Assembly (NCBI GenBank): GCA_019775845.1
Contig: JADQAV010000030.1
Span: forward strand, 29,212 to 93,211
Length of the DNA stretch: 64,000 bases
DNA from: Myrmaecium sp. VS I D KN 1
Lineage: Eukaryota; Ascomycota; Dothideomycetes; Valsariales; Valsariaceae
Reading direction: 5' to 3'
A program made the translations under genes and the position numbers. Positions 33,516-44,819 of the stretch are shown here, piece by piece (within the stretch, counting starts at the first letter, position 1; the number at the start of each line of letters is the position of its first letter). The notes beneath the pieces were generated by a model, which was not told the origin of the DNA, did no database searches, and saw only the letters and a list, made by a program, of their open reading frames with translations.

Positions 33516-34436
33516 TCACCACCCGCCACACCCACACCCAAACCCACACCCTTCTCTCTCCCCCCGATCCTCCCCCTCCCCCTCCCCCTCCTCCACCCTC
33601 TCCCCAAACCTCCCCAACGCCTCCAACAACTCCCCAAACCTTATCCCATCCGGCCGCACAAGACAAAACGTCCGCCCATCCGCCCAGCGCACGCGCAGCT
33701 CCCGCCACACCGGCTGTGCCACCAGGACCCGCCGCAGCAGCGGATCCGCCCGGATGCGGGCCGCCAGCGCGCCCCGCGTGATCCGCGGCGCCGTCGGCCC
33801 CGGCCCGGCCTCCGTCCGGTGCAGGTGCAGCACCGCGTGGCCGTTGGCGCCTTCCAGGTGGAGGAACGCTGGGCCGGGGCGGAGCCGGGTTCGACTTCGA
33901 CTCCCCGGCTGCTCGGGCCGGAGACAGAGACAGAGCCAGTCCCATAGCTGGGGCGGGAACGGGGCTTGTTGTTGTTGGCGTTGTCGGTTTCGCCCTTCGC
34001 CGAGGAGCAGGTGCAGGAGGATGAAACTCGGGTGGCTGAACGGCGTGCCGCGGGGCGCGAGGGCCGGGAAGACGTGCACCATCCACGGCTCATTGGGGAG
34101 GGGGTTCCCATAGAAGGCGGGCGACTGGCCGTTGTCGCTGTCACTGTCGCTGCTGCTGTCGCTGTCGTCGGGGAGCCGGGGGGTTTGGGCTAGGGCCAGG
34201 GCCGGGTCGGCGTCCAGCCAGAGCCGTCGACGCAGCCGGGGGGAGCCGATGATCACCCCGTCGAGGGCTGGACAGGCCCAGTAGGTGGAGAGTAGGTCGG
34301 CGAAGCTGAGGTGCAGCAGGATTTGCTCGGCCAGCTCGACGGGGAGGGTGCCGAAGCGCGCGCGCATCCCGGCGTCGCTGGGGGGTGGGCTGGTGTGCGG
34401 GAGGATGGTGGGGATGGTGAAGGAACTGGATGGCAT
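33516..34436 (-). CDS. F-box protein, paralogue of the one at 30652
   Basis: 306 residues, single exon, ATG at 34436 in CCACCATGCC context. The frame extends 31 codons further to another ATG at 34529, but that extension is mostly a poly-A tract read as Lys, so I rejected it. An F-box (LPVELAEQILLHLSFADLLS and on to about residue 62) is followed by LRRRLWLD, like LRRTLWLEP in the neighbouring gene. The middle has an SD-repeat acidic stretch (near DSDSSSDSDSDNG). A C-terminal fold-like part (RITRGALAARIRADPLLRR to RFGELLEALGRF) precedes a Gly/Glu/Cys-rich end. A role in SCF ubiquitin ligase targeting is inferred from the F-box. The two F-box genes are convergent with the tRNA between them. Confidence 0.72.
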   Translation of the reverse strand: MPSSSFTIPTILPHTSPPPSDAGMRARFGTLPVELAEQILLHLSFADLLSTYWACPALDGVIIGSPRLRRRLWLDADPALALAQTPRLPDDSDSSSDSDSDNGQSPAFYGNPLPNEPWMVHVFPALAPRGTPFSHPSFILLHLLLGEGRNRQRQQQQAPFPPQLWDWLCLCLRPEQPGSRSRTRLRPGPAFLHLEGANGHAVLHLHRTEAGPGPTAPRITRGALAARIRADPLLRRVLVAQPVWRELRVRWADGRTFCLVRPDGIRFGELLEALGRFGERVEEGEGEGEDRGEREGCGFGCGCGGW

Positions 34437-37400
34437 GGTGGCTGTGGGTGTGAATGAATGATTGCTGGAATGGGCTGTGACCGTGATGTCTTTCTTTTTT
34501 TTTTTTTTTTTTTTTGGGGCGTCGGGCATGGGTGCTATTTATTCGTGACTGGCTGGAGAAGGTTTAAACTGTATAAACCTTGGAGTCTATCCTATCGTGA
34601 AGGCGACATTCCTTGACTCTGCCTTCGAGGACACAGATGTGACTTTGCCGGCTGTCGGGTTGATCATCCTACATAAAGTTAGTTGTTAAACTCGCTCTAC
34701 GTCTCGCCGTGAAGAAGTATCTTCGCCATCGGCACGACGCCTGCTCGTCCACCGCACCAAAAAGTCCAAACCGCATCACTCGATGCCCATTATAAAAAGC
34801 TTCTCGAATTATGCCGCGCCAAAGTATCCTGTACCGTGATGAAGAAACTCTGAGCCTACTACCTTTCCTCGCTGCACTCCTTACCTCCTCCTCGTCTCCG
34901 TCAACCAATCTGAATCGAAACCCCCAGCCCAGCCACCGCCTGTTTCAGCCTCGCAAGGTCACGGTATGCGTTCAGCCTACCGGTACCTACAGCGCACCGC
35001 CCATCTACACACACCCTTCCCAGCGGGAACTTCGTGACGAAGGCGAGGTAGGTATTGTAGGTAGGTCCTAAATAGCTGGTGCGGCGAGGTTCGGCGCAAC
35101 GTGTAAGCGGTAGGTGGGAGGAGGGATCGAGGCTGAGAAGGTCACCGCAAGGCGAGGGACCCCTTTCGCCCGCGTGTACCTACGGTTTGAGGGAGATCCC
35201 TCCACACCATTCACGGGCAGCAGCGGTGTCGGCAAGGATAGCGAGGCGCTCGCAACGACCGTCCGGACACCGGTACGGTACGGTACGGGTACGTACATAC
35301 GTTCACAGCATCCCTCTATAAGAAGGTTTCGCGACTCAGCTACAGCACCTAGCGAACTCTGCCCGGGTACCTACCTATCCCTCTTACCCTCTACGGCGGC
35401 GGCGGGGAGCGATATGAGTGGAAACGGCTCGGACCTTGCCTTGGCGAGGAGGGAGATGACCATCTCCGACAAATACGGTTGAGCATACCTCCTCTACACT
35501 GGGGACGGATGTTGGAATGCTAGGACCTTTGGTAGCAGGGGGGTGGATTAGACTACCTACGGCAGGGGTATATGGAATGGTATTTGGCTACGGGTACCAC
35601 TAAGCTTTATGTCGCTACTTACACCTTCCGCGGCGGGAACGGAGTGAGAAGCTTCGGCCCTGGCAGGGGTACCTTAGCTACACAGTATATATGCTTGCAG
35701 GGGACAGCCGTCGTCTATAGGTATACCCGAGTATCGCGCCATACCTGAGCCAGCTCTCGCAGGGGACAACCTAACCTCCTCCCACAGGTACACCCCAGGT
35801 AGCATAGCATCCCTTCACACCCTCTACCTACTGCGGGAAGCGAAGGGGTGTGAAGAGCGATCAACCCTACCCTGGCAGAGGTAAGGTACCGAAATAAACC
35901 TTGGCCCAGCGGTAGGTACACCCAAGCATCATCCCACCACCCCCCTGTACGGCGGGGAACGACGTGAGGAATGATTATTACCCACTAGCAGGGGTTCTTG
36001 CAAGGAACGACCTTCGAGACACGACTTTTTGCCTTTTCCCTTCGCCACCGTAGTCCAGCCTGATCTGGTTACTGCAGATCTCCACCGTGCCCCTTGTTAT
36101 CACCGACGATACTATCCCACCCACGACGGACGAAGAGCCGGCGGATGATGGAGTTGGAGTTAGAGATGGCGTCTGGTGGTGAAGGGGGGGCGTGTGGTTG
36201 TGGGAGAGCGTGTGGCATGTAGGTAGACCAGGCCGGAGTGCCGCGGACAGGTGCGAGTAATGGAGGGAATTATGCGGCTAATAGTGAAACGAAACGTCCG
36301 TGGTAATGGAGATGCAGCTGCGAAGGCCTGCAGCGTGCGGTGGGAATATGAATGTAATTACGAAAATCAAGGAAGAAAGGAAAAGGAAAAAGAGCAAGAA
36401 AAAAGAGGCCTTTGTCGTCGTAGTAGCTGGAATGGCGATTATACAGTACCTACATGCTCTGAGACTTATAATTGGTGAACTCGTAAATCGTTCCGGAAGA
36501 GGATACTTTACCAGCAGAGAGGACTAAAACTCCCTTTCTTTTAGGAGCACACCTTCCTTCCCTCTGCTCTCATCTTCGCATAACAGAGAAAAAAAACCGG
36601 CTGTACGGGCAGTCCGTTCGATTCGGACGGTTCCCTTAATATTATACGTTAGTACGCATACAGTACATACCCACACCGCGACGGTCACGTCCGACATAAG
36701 TCCACCTTGCCGTACTGCGACTACTCCCCCTTCCACCACCGCATCCTGCTCGTCCAAGTAGTAAAGCGAAACCCTCTTCTATTCTACCCTAACGGCCGGT
36801 AAAGAGCGCATACCTGCCTGCAAGAGCCGGTGGGGCCGGTCTATATTGATATCCCTCGTCATGTTCGATCGAGCATTATCTATATATATACTATAGTATA
36901 CCTACGGGGATCGGAACGTGGTCACGATCTGCACGGGAGGATATTACTTGGAAGGCAGAGAGAGGAGCATGTGAAGCGGTGCTCGACGATGTGGAGGGAG
37001 GGGAGGAATGGAAGGATGTTATGGCTGCCGAAGAAACTTTGCTTTTGCTGAAGAAAAGCGATGTCGATGCGACAAAAACGCTGGGAGGCGTGGAAAAGGT
37101 TGGGGGCTTAAGGTTCGCTCTTCATTCTAATGTTCCGGCTAGGTAGGTATACCACATAGGATGGAAGTGAACATGAGACGCGCGGGCGTTGCTTCGGCGG
37201 GCTGGACTGGATCTGGTCCATAGATAGTATAGTATGTTCACTCGCCGACGACGAGTTCTTCCTCTATTTCACGCAACCTATACCTCTTCCGATATAGGGA
37301 TCCCCCTTCGCGACGTTGTTTACCAGTTGCGAGTGGATGGTGCCTTAACTATGTTCGGGTATTAGGTGAGGTTGGTCGTTATAGTCGCTGAGGTCGGGCG

Positions 37401-38140
37401 CGTGTGATTATGTTACGCTGGTAGAAGCGAAGAGTTCGCAGTTCGGCATCTCGATGAAGCTGATAGGTACCTCGAGACACCAAACGGCAGGGCCAGTCAC
37501 GGCCAAGTCCTATAAGTGCTTCCTTGATCTTTTCCGATCGTGTGGAGAAATATCTAATTACTAGAAATAAGGCAGACATGCCTTATTCATAGTTAGGTAT
37601 AGATACTTACTTCCATTCTATATTCCTTACTTTAACTATATCTTTACTATTTAATTTCGATGGCTCAACGCCTATGATTATCGATTAAGCTAGAAGCAGT
37701 CCACTCTTAGCCCGTCATCCATACGAAACTATCTTCCGACGAGAAGCCTGGTCTTCGCGGTATAGTATATATAAACGGCTACTAAAAAAGAACAGAGAGA
37801 GAGATAAAAGGAAAAAAAAGGGGGAAAGAAAACCGTCGAAGGAAAATAAGATAAAATAAAAATCAACACCCACCCCCTCCGTCTATCCAACGACCAGCGT
37901 GCGCATCCCGAAACCCCATCCTTACCCCGTCCCTCTCTTATACCCTGAAGATCCTCACCCCTTTCCTCGCACATCCTCAATACGAACCATCCAACCGGGT
38001 CGCCATTCAACCCCAGTTCCCGCCCTACTGCGTCCCGCCACGCTCCGTCCCGCCCCACTCCACTCCACTCGCTCCACTCGCTCCCGACAATAGCGCAAAG
38101 ACCGGCGACGGAGACGTCCCGGCTCGGGCCGGGCCGTAGC
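34437..38140. other. Repeat-rich gene desert, first part
   Basis: No gene supported in 3.7 kb. It starts with a poly-T tract (34495-34515) in the F-box leader. 35000-36020 holds a degenerate tandem repeat. Words such as TAGGTACC and GGTAGGTA are frequent. 36030-38140 is of mixed composition with no identifiable element. Confidence 0.5.
35010..36020 (+). repeat. Degenerate tandem repeat around (GGCGGGAACG...GGCAGGGGTACC)
   Basis: Related blocks near 35023 (AGCGGGAACTTCGTGACGAA), 35397, 35631 (GGCGGGAACGGAGTGAGAAG), 35830 and 35952 (GGCGGGGAACGACGTGAGGA), usually followed about 20 bp later by a (G/A)GCAG(G/A)GGT-type word, as near 35660, 35873 and 35990. Spacing is uneven (about 120-370 bp) and copies are strongly diverged. 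Confidence 0.5.
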
Positions 38141-38295
38141 TACACCCCCTTAGCACGGCCGGTGGTTATCTCACGCCGTGCATGTGGCTATAGATCCTGG
38201 TTTATACGAATCAAAAGCTGTCCCGAGGTCTTTTATTCCTTATAAGAAGACGTGCATGAAGCAGCGCTAACCACCGGCTGCGTAAAGGGGGTGTA
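38141..38295 (+). mobile_element. MITE copy 1, TA-flanked, ~155 bp
   Basis: Terminal inverted repeats of about 26 bp: the left begins CACCCCCTTA and ends GCCGGTGGTTA, and the reverse complement of the right begins CACCCCCTTT and ends GCCGGTGGTTA (about 22 of 26 match). Both ends abut TA, the target duplication of Tc1/mariner-type elements. No coding capacity. The internal sequence, reverse-complemented, aligns along its length with the element at 39919-40083, so these are two copies of one non-autonomous family. Confidence 0.75.
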
Positions 38296-38592
38296 AATTA
38301 CCTACTTACCCACCTAACGCTTGGCCCTTCGTCGATATCCCTCCGCGGAAGGGTAGATTGGAGCAGCGTCTTCTATTCGCGATAGCGGCGATGTGTACAT
38401 ATATACCGTAGTATCTACCTTAGGTATGACCGTGTCTGGGTGCTGGCGCCGGCCCAGCCGGTCGCGAGATACCCGACGGTAGGACGCGTGGTAGCATGAG
38501 GAGGGGAGGGGATGGAGAGTCGCTGGTAAGGAGGAGCGAGGAGGCGCCTTCCTGCCTTCCTGCCTGTCTGCCTGTCTGCCTGTCTACTTACC
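38296..38592. other. Spacer between inverted-repeat elements
   Basis: Contains a short CTGCCTGT direct repeat at about 38561-38583; otherwise nothing identifiable. Confidence 0.4.
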
Positions 38593-38828
38593 CACGCGGT
38601 TGACAAAATAACGCGACCACCAAAGCAGGATCCTCACTATGTTAACGAAGAGACCTCATTATATATACGTAACGAAAAGCCTTTAGAATTTAGAAAAGAT
38701 AGTTTAGAGGAATATAATACCCTCTTCTATTTCTATTAATGATTTTTCCTAAATTTTATCTATTATATAGGGTCAGTGTTTTAGTATCGCCGGTCAATGT
38801 ACGGTCGCGTTATTTTGTTAACCGCGTG
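38593..38828. mobile_element. Inverted-repeat element with 26-bp TIRs, ~235 bp
   Basis: The left end starts CACGCGGTTG and ends AATAACGCGACC; the reverse complement of the right end is identical except one G/A difference. The interior is AT-rich and partly palindromic around 38690-38760. No coding capacity and no clear target duplication (flanks read CTACTTAC and CTACCTAT, imperfect at best). The TIRs are unrelated to those of the TA-flanked family. The near-perfect TIRs suggest a relatively recent insertion or conserved ends. Confidence 0.7.
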
Positions 38829-39918
38829 CTACCTATCTACCTTGCTAGCCCGCCGGCCCGCTAGCCCGCTACAAAGCCGATAATACTGCATAAGATGTGT
38901 GCATACACTACAAGAGCAGGTATAGAATAGAATAATCGGTGTGATCGTGCCTCTTCCTGCCCACCTCCACCACCACAGCCCCGCCGGTGCACAGCGCGAC
39001 CTCGTACACGTCTTAAGTAGAGAGAGAGAGGAATACTTTCTTAACTATAGCTATGAGCTCGTAGGAACAGGAGTCCCAGTAAGCCTCTCGTCGGTAGTAA
39101 GATAAATACGTACCGTGACCGCCGGCTTTACGAGCCTGGTGTACGGTTGTCCGTCCCCGCATGCACGCAGGAGGAGGAAGGTAGCTTTGGGTATAAGTAA
39201 CCTGCCTGCCGCAGTATGTATGTATAGTACGGTGCGTTAGCAGCTGTCCGACGCGAACCGGCCGATCCGATCACCCCGAGTAACCGTACCTAAGTCCTTT
39301 CACGAACGATGCCAGCCTAATTCATCATCCAGTTCACCTGACCAGATAATTATTTCCAGCGGGCACTTTCTCCTTCCGAGCCGCTCCCTGTATAATCAGG
39401 TAGGTTCCAGTAGGTGAGATCAGCACTGGCGTGCGTACCCTACGCCCCTTCGTCATCCTTACTCAGACCTATCGAAAGCTGCTTGAGATTTCTCGAGAAA
39501 AACGCGCAGGAGATCAACCGCGCGAAGGGAGAGTGGGGTGGGTAGGTAGGTCATGACTCGTATATCAGAGTTGTTTTCACGCATGGGTATATATGCAAGG
39601 GTGGATCACCGTGGGTGAGCAGATTTGTGCGGATCTCATGGCAGCAATTGTGTTATTAATACTGCTGACGCTGAGCTAAAGGCTGAGGCTGAAGTTGTGG
39701 CTGAAAATATGGCTGTGGCTGAAGATGAGGATGAGGATGAGGCTGACCAGGCTGGTAGCCCTCCCTCACGGACATGCGAGCCTTGGTGGCTTGTAAGCCT
39801 TTGGTGGCTGTGATTCAACCGGCCGACCAACGGACCGCGATCGGACCTCCAACTTTGGGATTTGGGGGTTGGCCTCGGCGTCGGAGTCCGAGCTGGATGC
39901 ACACGCTCACGCCCACTG
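38829..39918. other. Intergenic stretch between elements
   Basis: No gene supported. 39640-39790 shows GCTGAGGCTGAAG-like repeats (a short minisatellite), and 39760-39810 repeats GGTGGCTT/CCTTTGGTGGC. Confidence 0.45.
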
Positions 39919-40083
39919 TACAAACATCTGGCGCAGCCGATGGTTAGCGTACTCTCGTGCACGTCTTGTTACAAGGAAAAAACAGCTTCGGTATAGCTTT
40001 CTATTGGCCTGAATATAGATTAAAAGCCACCCGCCAGCAAAAGCAAACAGAACGCTAACCATCGGCCGTGGTAATAGACTGTA
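39919..40083 (-). mobile_element. MITE copy 2, TA-flanked, ~165 bp
   Basis: Opposite orientation to copy 1. Inner TIR segments GCCGATGGTTAGCG (left) and CGCTAACCATCGGC (right) are exact complements; the outer 15 bp are more diverged. TA is present at both boundaries (39919-39920 and 40082-40083). Internal blocks shared with the reverse complement of copy 1 include GCACGTCTT, AAGGAA(A/T)AAA, CAGCTT and ATAGATT/ATCTATAG followed by AGCCAC. Confidence 0.7.
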
Positions 40084-41088
40084 CATACAGTATATGGTGG
40101 CTTTGGAGGCTTTGGTGGCTTTGACGGAATAAGGATACTATATATATATAATGGGAATTACCAGGTAGTCTGCGTACTGATGGATCGATGGCACGTATAT
40201 ACATACAGCACCGTCGGTGCAATGCACTTGATGGCTTCTAATCAACATGTCGATATGTACTGTACTGTACGCATATACTGTATATGGCGTTTAGTGAGGA
40301 ACATAAGTAGGTATCTATATCCGTATCGTGAACTGATCTAAGCCTCGGCTTCTCCCGTGAGAAACAGTCCGGGGCGTCATTCGTCGCTTCCGTTCCGTAC
40401 ACCCTCCTTCCCTGCCCGATCCTGGATTCCTGGTGGTCTCTCCATATGCGCTTAACTACTATTCCTGTCTACTGCCTAGTATCTTTTATTAATCATACGG
40501 CTGGGTATAGTATTAGCATATATCCTGACGACTTGTAAGTAGTAGAAAAGTAACTTCGATTTATAGATATCTCTCTTATAAGGTAGTATTAGTCAGCTTA
40601 CCTAGTGTATCATACTGTATATATAAACTACCTATACCTGTCTACAACCGAGGCGTTTTTCTTCAGCCTTCCGTGGCGGTACACGCTCTCTCCGTCTCCC
40701 TCTTACTCGGAGGAAAGGTAAAGACTCATTCGAGGAGGATTGGACGGGATGGACGGCGGTTGATAGAAGAATCGATCACTTCGATCGGCTATATGGGTAG
40801 ATAGCGCACATACAGTATAATAGCTCTTCCATCATGTATTTTCTACTGATACCTCCTCCATACATCACTCAGGAAGGGTGTGGAGAAGCAGAGGCAGGCG
40901 CTAGCCTCGGTCGGTACATGAACCCGAAGCTGACAGCGGAACCATTATCTGTCCATCAACCAGGTTGGCGAGGCTGAAATGAATCGGATCGAATGGGAGT
41001 GGATGGATCGCCGACACGGATCCGGGGGGGGGTTGGTGGTTTTGCTTGGCGATGCATGAGGGATGCGGTGACACGTCAGTGGTGCATG

Positions 41089-41118
41089 TCATCATCATCA
41101 TCATCATCATCATCATCA
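41089..41118 (+). repeat. ATC trinucleotide microsatellite
   Basis: About ten perfect units of ATC. Confidence 0.95.
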
Positions 41119-41157
41119 AGTTCAGATACTGCGATGCCATGCCAACTCAGACGGTCC

Positions 41158-41183
41158 ACGACAACAACAACAACAACAACAAC
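41158..41183 (+). repeat. AAC trinucleotide microsatellite
   Basis: About eight perfect units of ACA/AAC. Confidence 0.95.
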
Positions 41184-42077
41184 GAGGATGATGATGTGGA
41201 CGCAGTGCAGTGCAGTGCGTACATCGGCAATGTATCTCGGCATCAAAAGTCGGTGGAGGGCGGTCACCAGCAGATGATCCAACATGCGAACATCACCACC
41301 ACCACCACCAGCGTCGTCATCGCAATGAGCAGGTCCGAGTACATCCGAGAGGATGCCAGGACAGACATACATATATAGAGCGAGCAAGCGAGAGGGAGCA
41401 CAAGTGATCGGTACTCCGTACCGTCCCACGCCCCATTCCCTCGGTGCCAACGGTGTGTGCCTGACCAGAGAGCAGACCTCGTCCTTCGCTGTCTTCCGGT
41501 CCCGCTCCAATCACATCCACCACCTCGCACAGAGATTCTCTACTGGTCCGCTCACGTCGCGCAGAACGAATCACCAGCGGACTCCGTCCAGCTGGTTCAG
41601 GCACGATCGTTTCTCGGGTCCGGTTGCACGGCGTGATCTGACAGCGGCCGTCGGGGCTGCATTCAGCCACTTTGTGTGTTTGAGCTCGTCCGCTGCGTCG
41701 GTGTTGGTGGCCTACTCCGTCCTGTGTACTGTACTTTCCTCCCCGTACTCGGGCGTTGTTGGTACGACCGGATCGGAGGGTGAGTGATTTGACTTTTGCT
41801 GACGACGACGAGGAAGAAGAAATTATTATCATCACGCTTGACGGAGTGGAGGCTGGCTGGTGAAACGTACTGAACTCCTTCTTTTTATTATCGTCTTCGT
41901 TTCGCCTTCGCTCTCGCTCTTCTGTTCTTCTTCGTCTTCCTTCGTTCCTCCTCGGTGGCCTTTTTGTGACTTTTTGATTTTCACCAACTCCTCCGCTTGG
42001 TCTGATCCGGTACTGGATTCACTCGTTCACTGCTCTCAAAGACCTTCTTTTCTTTCTTTGAGCTACCGCCCCTCGTC

Positions 42078-43197
42078 ATGCGTCTTCACGAGCTTCTCTT
42101 CCACCTCCTCGGTGTCTGTCTTGCCTTGAGCGGGCTGAGTGTGGTTGCCGCCGGTCCGACGCCGGGGCATGAGCCGCATTCTCCTGCTCCTCCTCCTCCT
42201 CATCATCCTCCTCCGCCTCCTCCACCGCCGCGTAAGTACTACGAATGATGGACGATATCAACCTCACTCACACCTCCCTCCAGACAAACCCACCACCACC
42301 ACCTCCCATCCCTCCCCCACCCCTGACCCGGACCGGCCCAACTACAGCTACGACGAGCTCTACGCCCTGCAAACCAAACTCTGGGACAACTTCCTCTACC
42401 CCGCCAACGCCATCCAAGCCGCCGCCATCAACAGCACGCTCTTCTCCGTCGACGTCCGGGGCCGGGTCGACATCACCCGCACCTTCATCGGCCGGGAACT
42501 CAACACGGAATACATCTTCGGCCTCTTCGTCCCCACCACCATCCCTTCCACCAACACCACCAATACCACCACCACCACCTCCCTCTCCCTCATCGGGTAC
42601 CCGATCAACTACACCATCACCGCCTTCAGCGGGACCCGCAACCGCGCCGCCGCCAGCACGCTCCTCTACTTCAACGCCACCTCCGGGCCCTTCCACGCCT
42701 TCCTCCCCCTCACCCTCGACACCTGGATCTCCTGGAACGCGGCGGGGGAAATCACCCAATACGACGTCGTCTTCCGCTGGTTCGACTTCCTGCTCTCCAG
42801 CGCGCTGCGCTCCCTCGCCCTCAGCAGCCTCTCCCTGCCCCCCACCACGCCCGCCCCACTCCTGCACGCCGCCGCCCAAGCCGCCCTGGCCCCCTCCCTC
42901 GCCGCCGCCGTCTGCGCCACCCACGCCGCCTACTGCGCCCCCAACCCGACCTGGCGCCAGTACCCGGATACCCCGGCCTGCCTCGATTTCCTCCTCACTC
43001 AGATCCGCTTCGGTGAGGGCTGGGAGCTGGGCATGAACACCTTGCTCTGCCGCCTCGTGCACGAGCACATGGTCGCCGCCCGCCCGGCGGTGCATTGTCC
43101 GCATATCGGTCCTGGGGGCGGCGGGTATTGCGTGGATGATATGACGTATGCGGAGAAGGTGACGGAGGGGTTTTTTAATGGGACGGGGTGGTTGTAG
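42078..43197 (+). CDS. Secreted protein of unknown function
   Basis: Model: join(42078..42231, 42284..43197), 355 residues; 52-nt intron with GTAAGT donor and CAG acceptor. The first exon supplies a signal peptide: MRLHELLFHLLGVCLALSGL then SVVAAGPTPG, with likely cleavage after VAA or AG. A Pro/His-rich linker follows, then a folded domain starting at NYSYDELYALQTKLWDNFLY and including TFIGRELNTEYIFGLF. Several NxT/NxS glycosylation sites (for example NST, NTT, NYT, NAT, NGT) and at least six Cys in the C-terminal 120 residues fit an extracellular disulfide-bonded protein. I do not recognise an enzymatic motif. The second-exon frame also runs upstream through the intron to a GTG, which is not used here. 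Confidence 0.8.
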
Positions 43198-43977
43198 GGG
43201 GGTGGTGGTGGTTGCTTTACGTTTTTTTTTCCTTTTCTCTTCGTTCTTGTCGTGTTGTGTTGTGTTGTGTTGTACCCAATGTGATGGGAAGTATGTAGGT
43301 TGCCGAGATGGTTGGGACATGGTTTCCGTTTTCTTTTCTTTTCTCTCTTCCCTTTCTTTCTTTCTTTTTTTTTTTTTTCTCCCTCCCCTTTCCTTTCCTG
43401 TTCTAAGTGGTGGATTTCGATCTTCTCTCTCTCGTGGGCGATGGGGAAAGTATGAAGGGATGGGATGGAGGGAATCTATCTGCGACGACACTGTTTTCAT
43501 GCCTTTCTATACTCATTAACCTACGAATGCCGTTGACGATATTCCTCCTCCTCGGCTCACGATCGATACGACACGGTGGATATTCTTTCTTTTCCCTGCC
43601 TCTTTTTCCGTGGTCGATGGAAGGAGGGTGGTAATGATAACCCCCTTCCCCCCCCTCTACCCCACTCCACTCCACTCCGCTCCGCCGTGAGTAAAGCAAA
43701 TCCGAACCCACCTCCCCTCCCCTCCCCTCCCCTCACATCCATCCCTGCCTCAGCATTGCATCTCGACCCCGCACCGCCTCCCGGGCCGCGCCCTCGACAT
43801 TCGATCCTACCTATATACATACATCAATCCATCCATCCATCCATCCGCCAACGGCAGCCCTGCGGAGCGGGAAAAAAAGGGGGGTCACCCTCCTAGAACC
43901 CACGGTATCCATACATATATACATACATGTATATATATACACGCGGGCCACTTCCCACGCCGAATCTACACACATCC

Positions 43978-44055
43978 TATACTATACTATATTATACTAT
44001 ACTATACTATACTATACTATACTGTACTGTACTGTATATATATATATATCGTCCT

Positions 44056-44087
<32 letters not shown>

Positions 44088-44088
44088 C
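43978..44088 (+). repeat. TATAC pentamer array followed by TA and CT arrays
   Basis: About ten units of ACTAT/TATAC with one TATAT variant, then ACTGT units, then (TA)n at about 44035-44049 and (CT)n at about 44061-44088. Confidence 0.9.
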
Positions 44089-44186
44089 TTGACCGACGCG
44101 CCCGCCCTTTCACCCGCCGTCCCCAATTCTTTCCTCGGCTGGGCGCCGCCCGGATGTCCGGACCTCCTTCTTCACATTCTCTCGAT

Positions 44187-44213
44187 CTCGGTGCCGGTGC
44201 CGGTGCCGGTGCC
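44187..44213 (+). repeat. GGTGCC hexamer repeat
   Basis: Four tandem units of GGTGCC, followed by GGGTACC. Confidence 0.9.
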
Positions 44214-44789
44214 GGGTACCTACCTACCCTCCAGGCGTGGAAGGGAGGGGGGGGGGGTTAGGGAAGGGGGATGGGATACCTACATATATGTAGACGGGGT
44301 CCGCGAGTTCCGTCAGCACCGCACCCCCCCTTGGTGTCGATGCCCGGCCACCCTCGTGTTTCTGGCGCTTCTGTGCGGCACCCGAAGGAACGGATGTGGC
44401 GTGAAGGGGAAGGAAATCGAGGAAGATGGGGTGGGACCGGGGAAACGGGACGACGGTTCCCGGAGGAATGAAGGAATCGAGGATAGAAATGAAAGCTGAA
44501 GAAAAGGAATCCTTTAAAAAAAAAGGAAAAAAAATAAAAATAAAAAATAAAAAATCAGAAAAAGAAAAGGAAAGTGGAAGGGAAAGGAAATGGTGACTGG
44601 ACGCCTGCCGCCAGCAAGCGAGGGGTGTTGAATCCGTGAATTGTATGCTTTCCCATATAAATTTCGCAGTAATCGGCAGGCCCTAGCGGACACGTGTCCC
44701 ACAGCTGTCCCCTCCCTTCCCCTAAGTAGGCTAATATCACCAATATCACTAATATCACCAATATACCACTCGTCCATGGTGTTGATAAT

Positions 44790-44819
44790 NNNNNNNNNNN
44801 NNCCCCCCCCCCCCCCCCC
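44790..44819. other. Assembly gap (13 N) next to a C homopolymer
   Basis: N at 44790-44802 followed by 17 C. The true sequence and distance here are unknown. Confidence 0.98.

Larger units (their letters stand above)
40084..42077. other. Repeat-rich gene desert, last part
   Basis: Simple repeats dominate: TA runs near 40139-40150, an ATC array at 41089-41118, an AAC array at 41158-41183 and an ACC run near 41296-41312. Open frames at 41076-41835 on both strands run through these repeats and are not convincing. 41870-42070 is T/C-rich and is the leader of the secreted protein gene. Confidence 0.5.

Noticed and set aside
34437-34529. Upstream ATG of the second F-box gene
   Set aside because: The extension is largely a poly-A tract translated as Lys and lies in the leader.
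41353-41787. 144-codon plus-strand open frame
   Set aside because: No similarity, no splice or leader support, and it lies in a repeat-rich region overlapped by an equally long minus-strand frame.
42139-42283. Unspliced start of the secreted protein
   Set aside because: It begins at GTG and reads through an intron with GTAAGT donor; the ATG at 42078 in the other frame gives a signal peptide and joins in phase.
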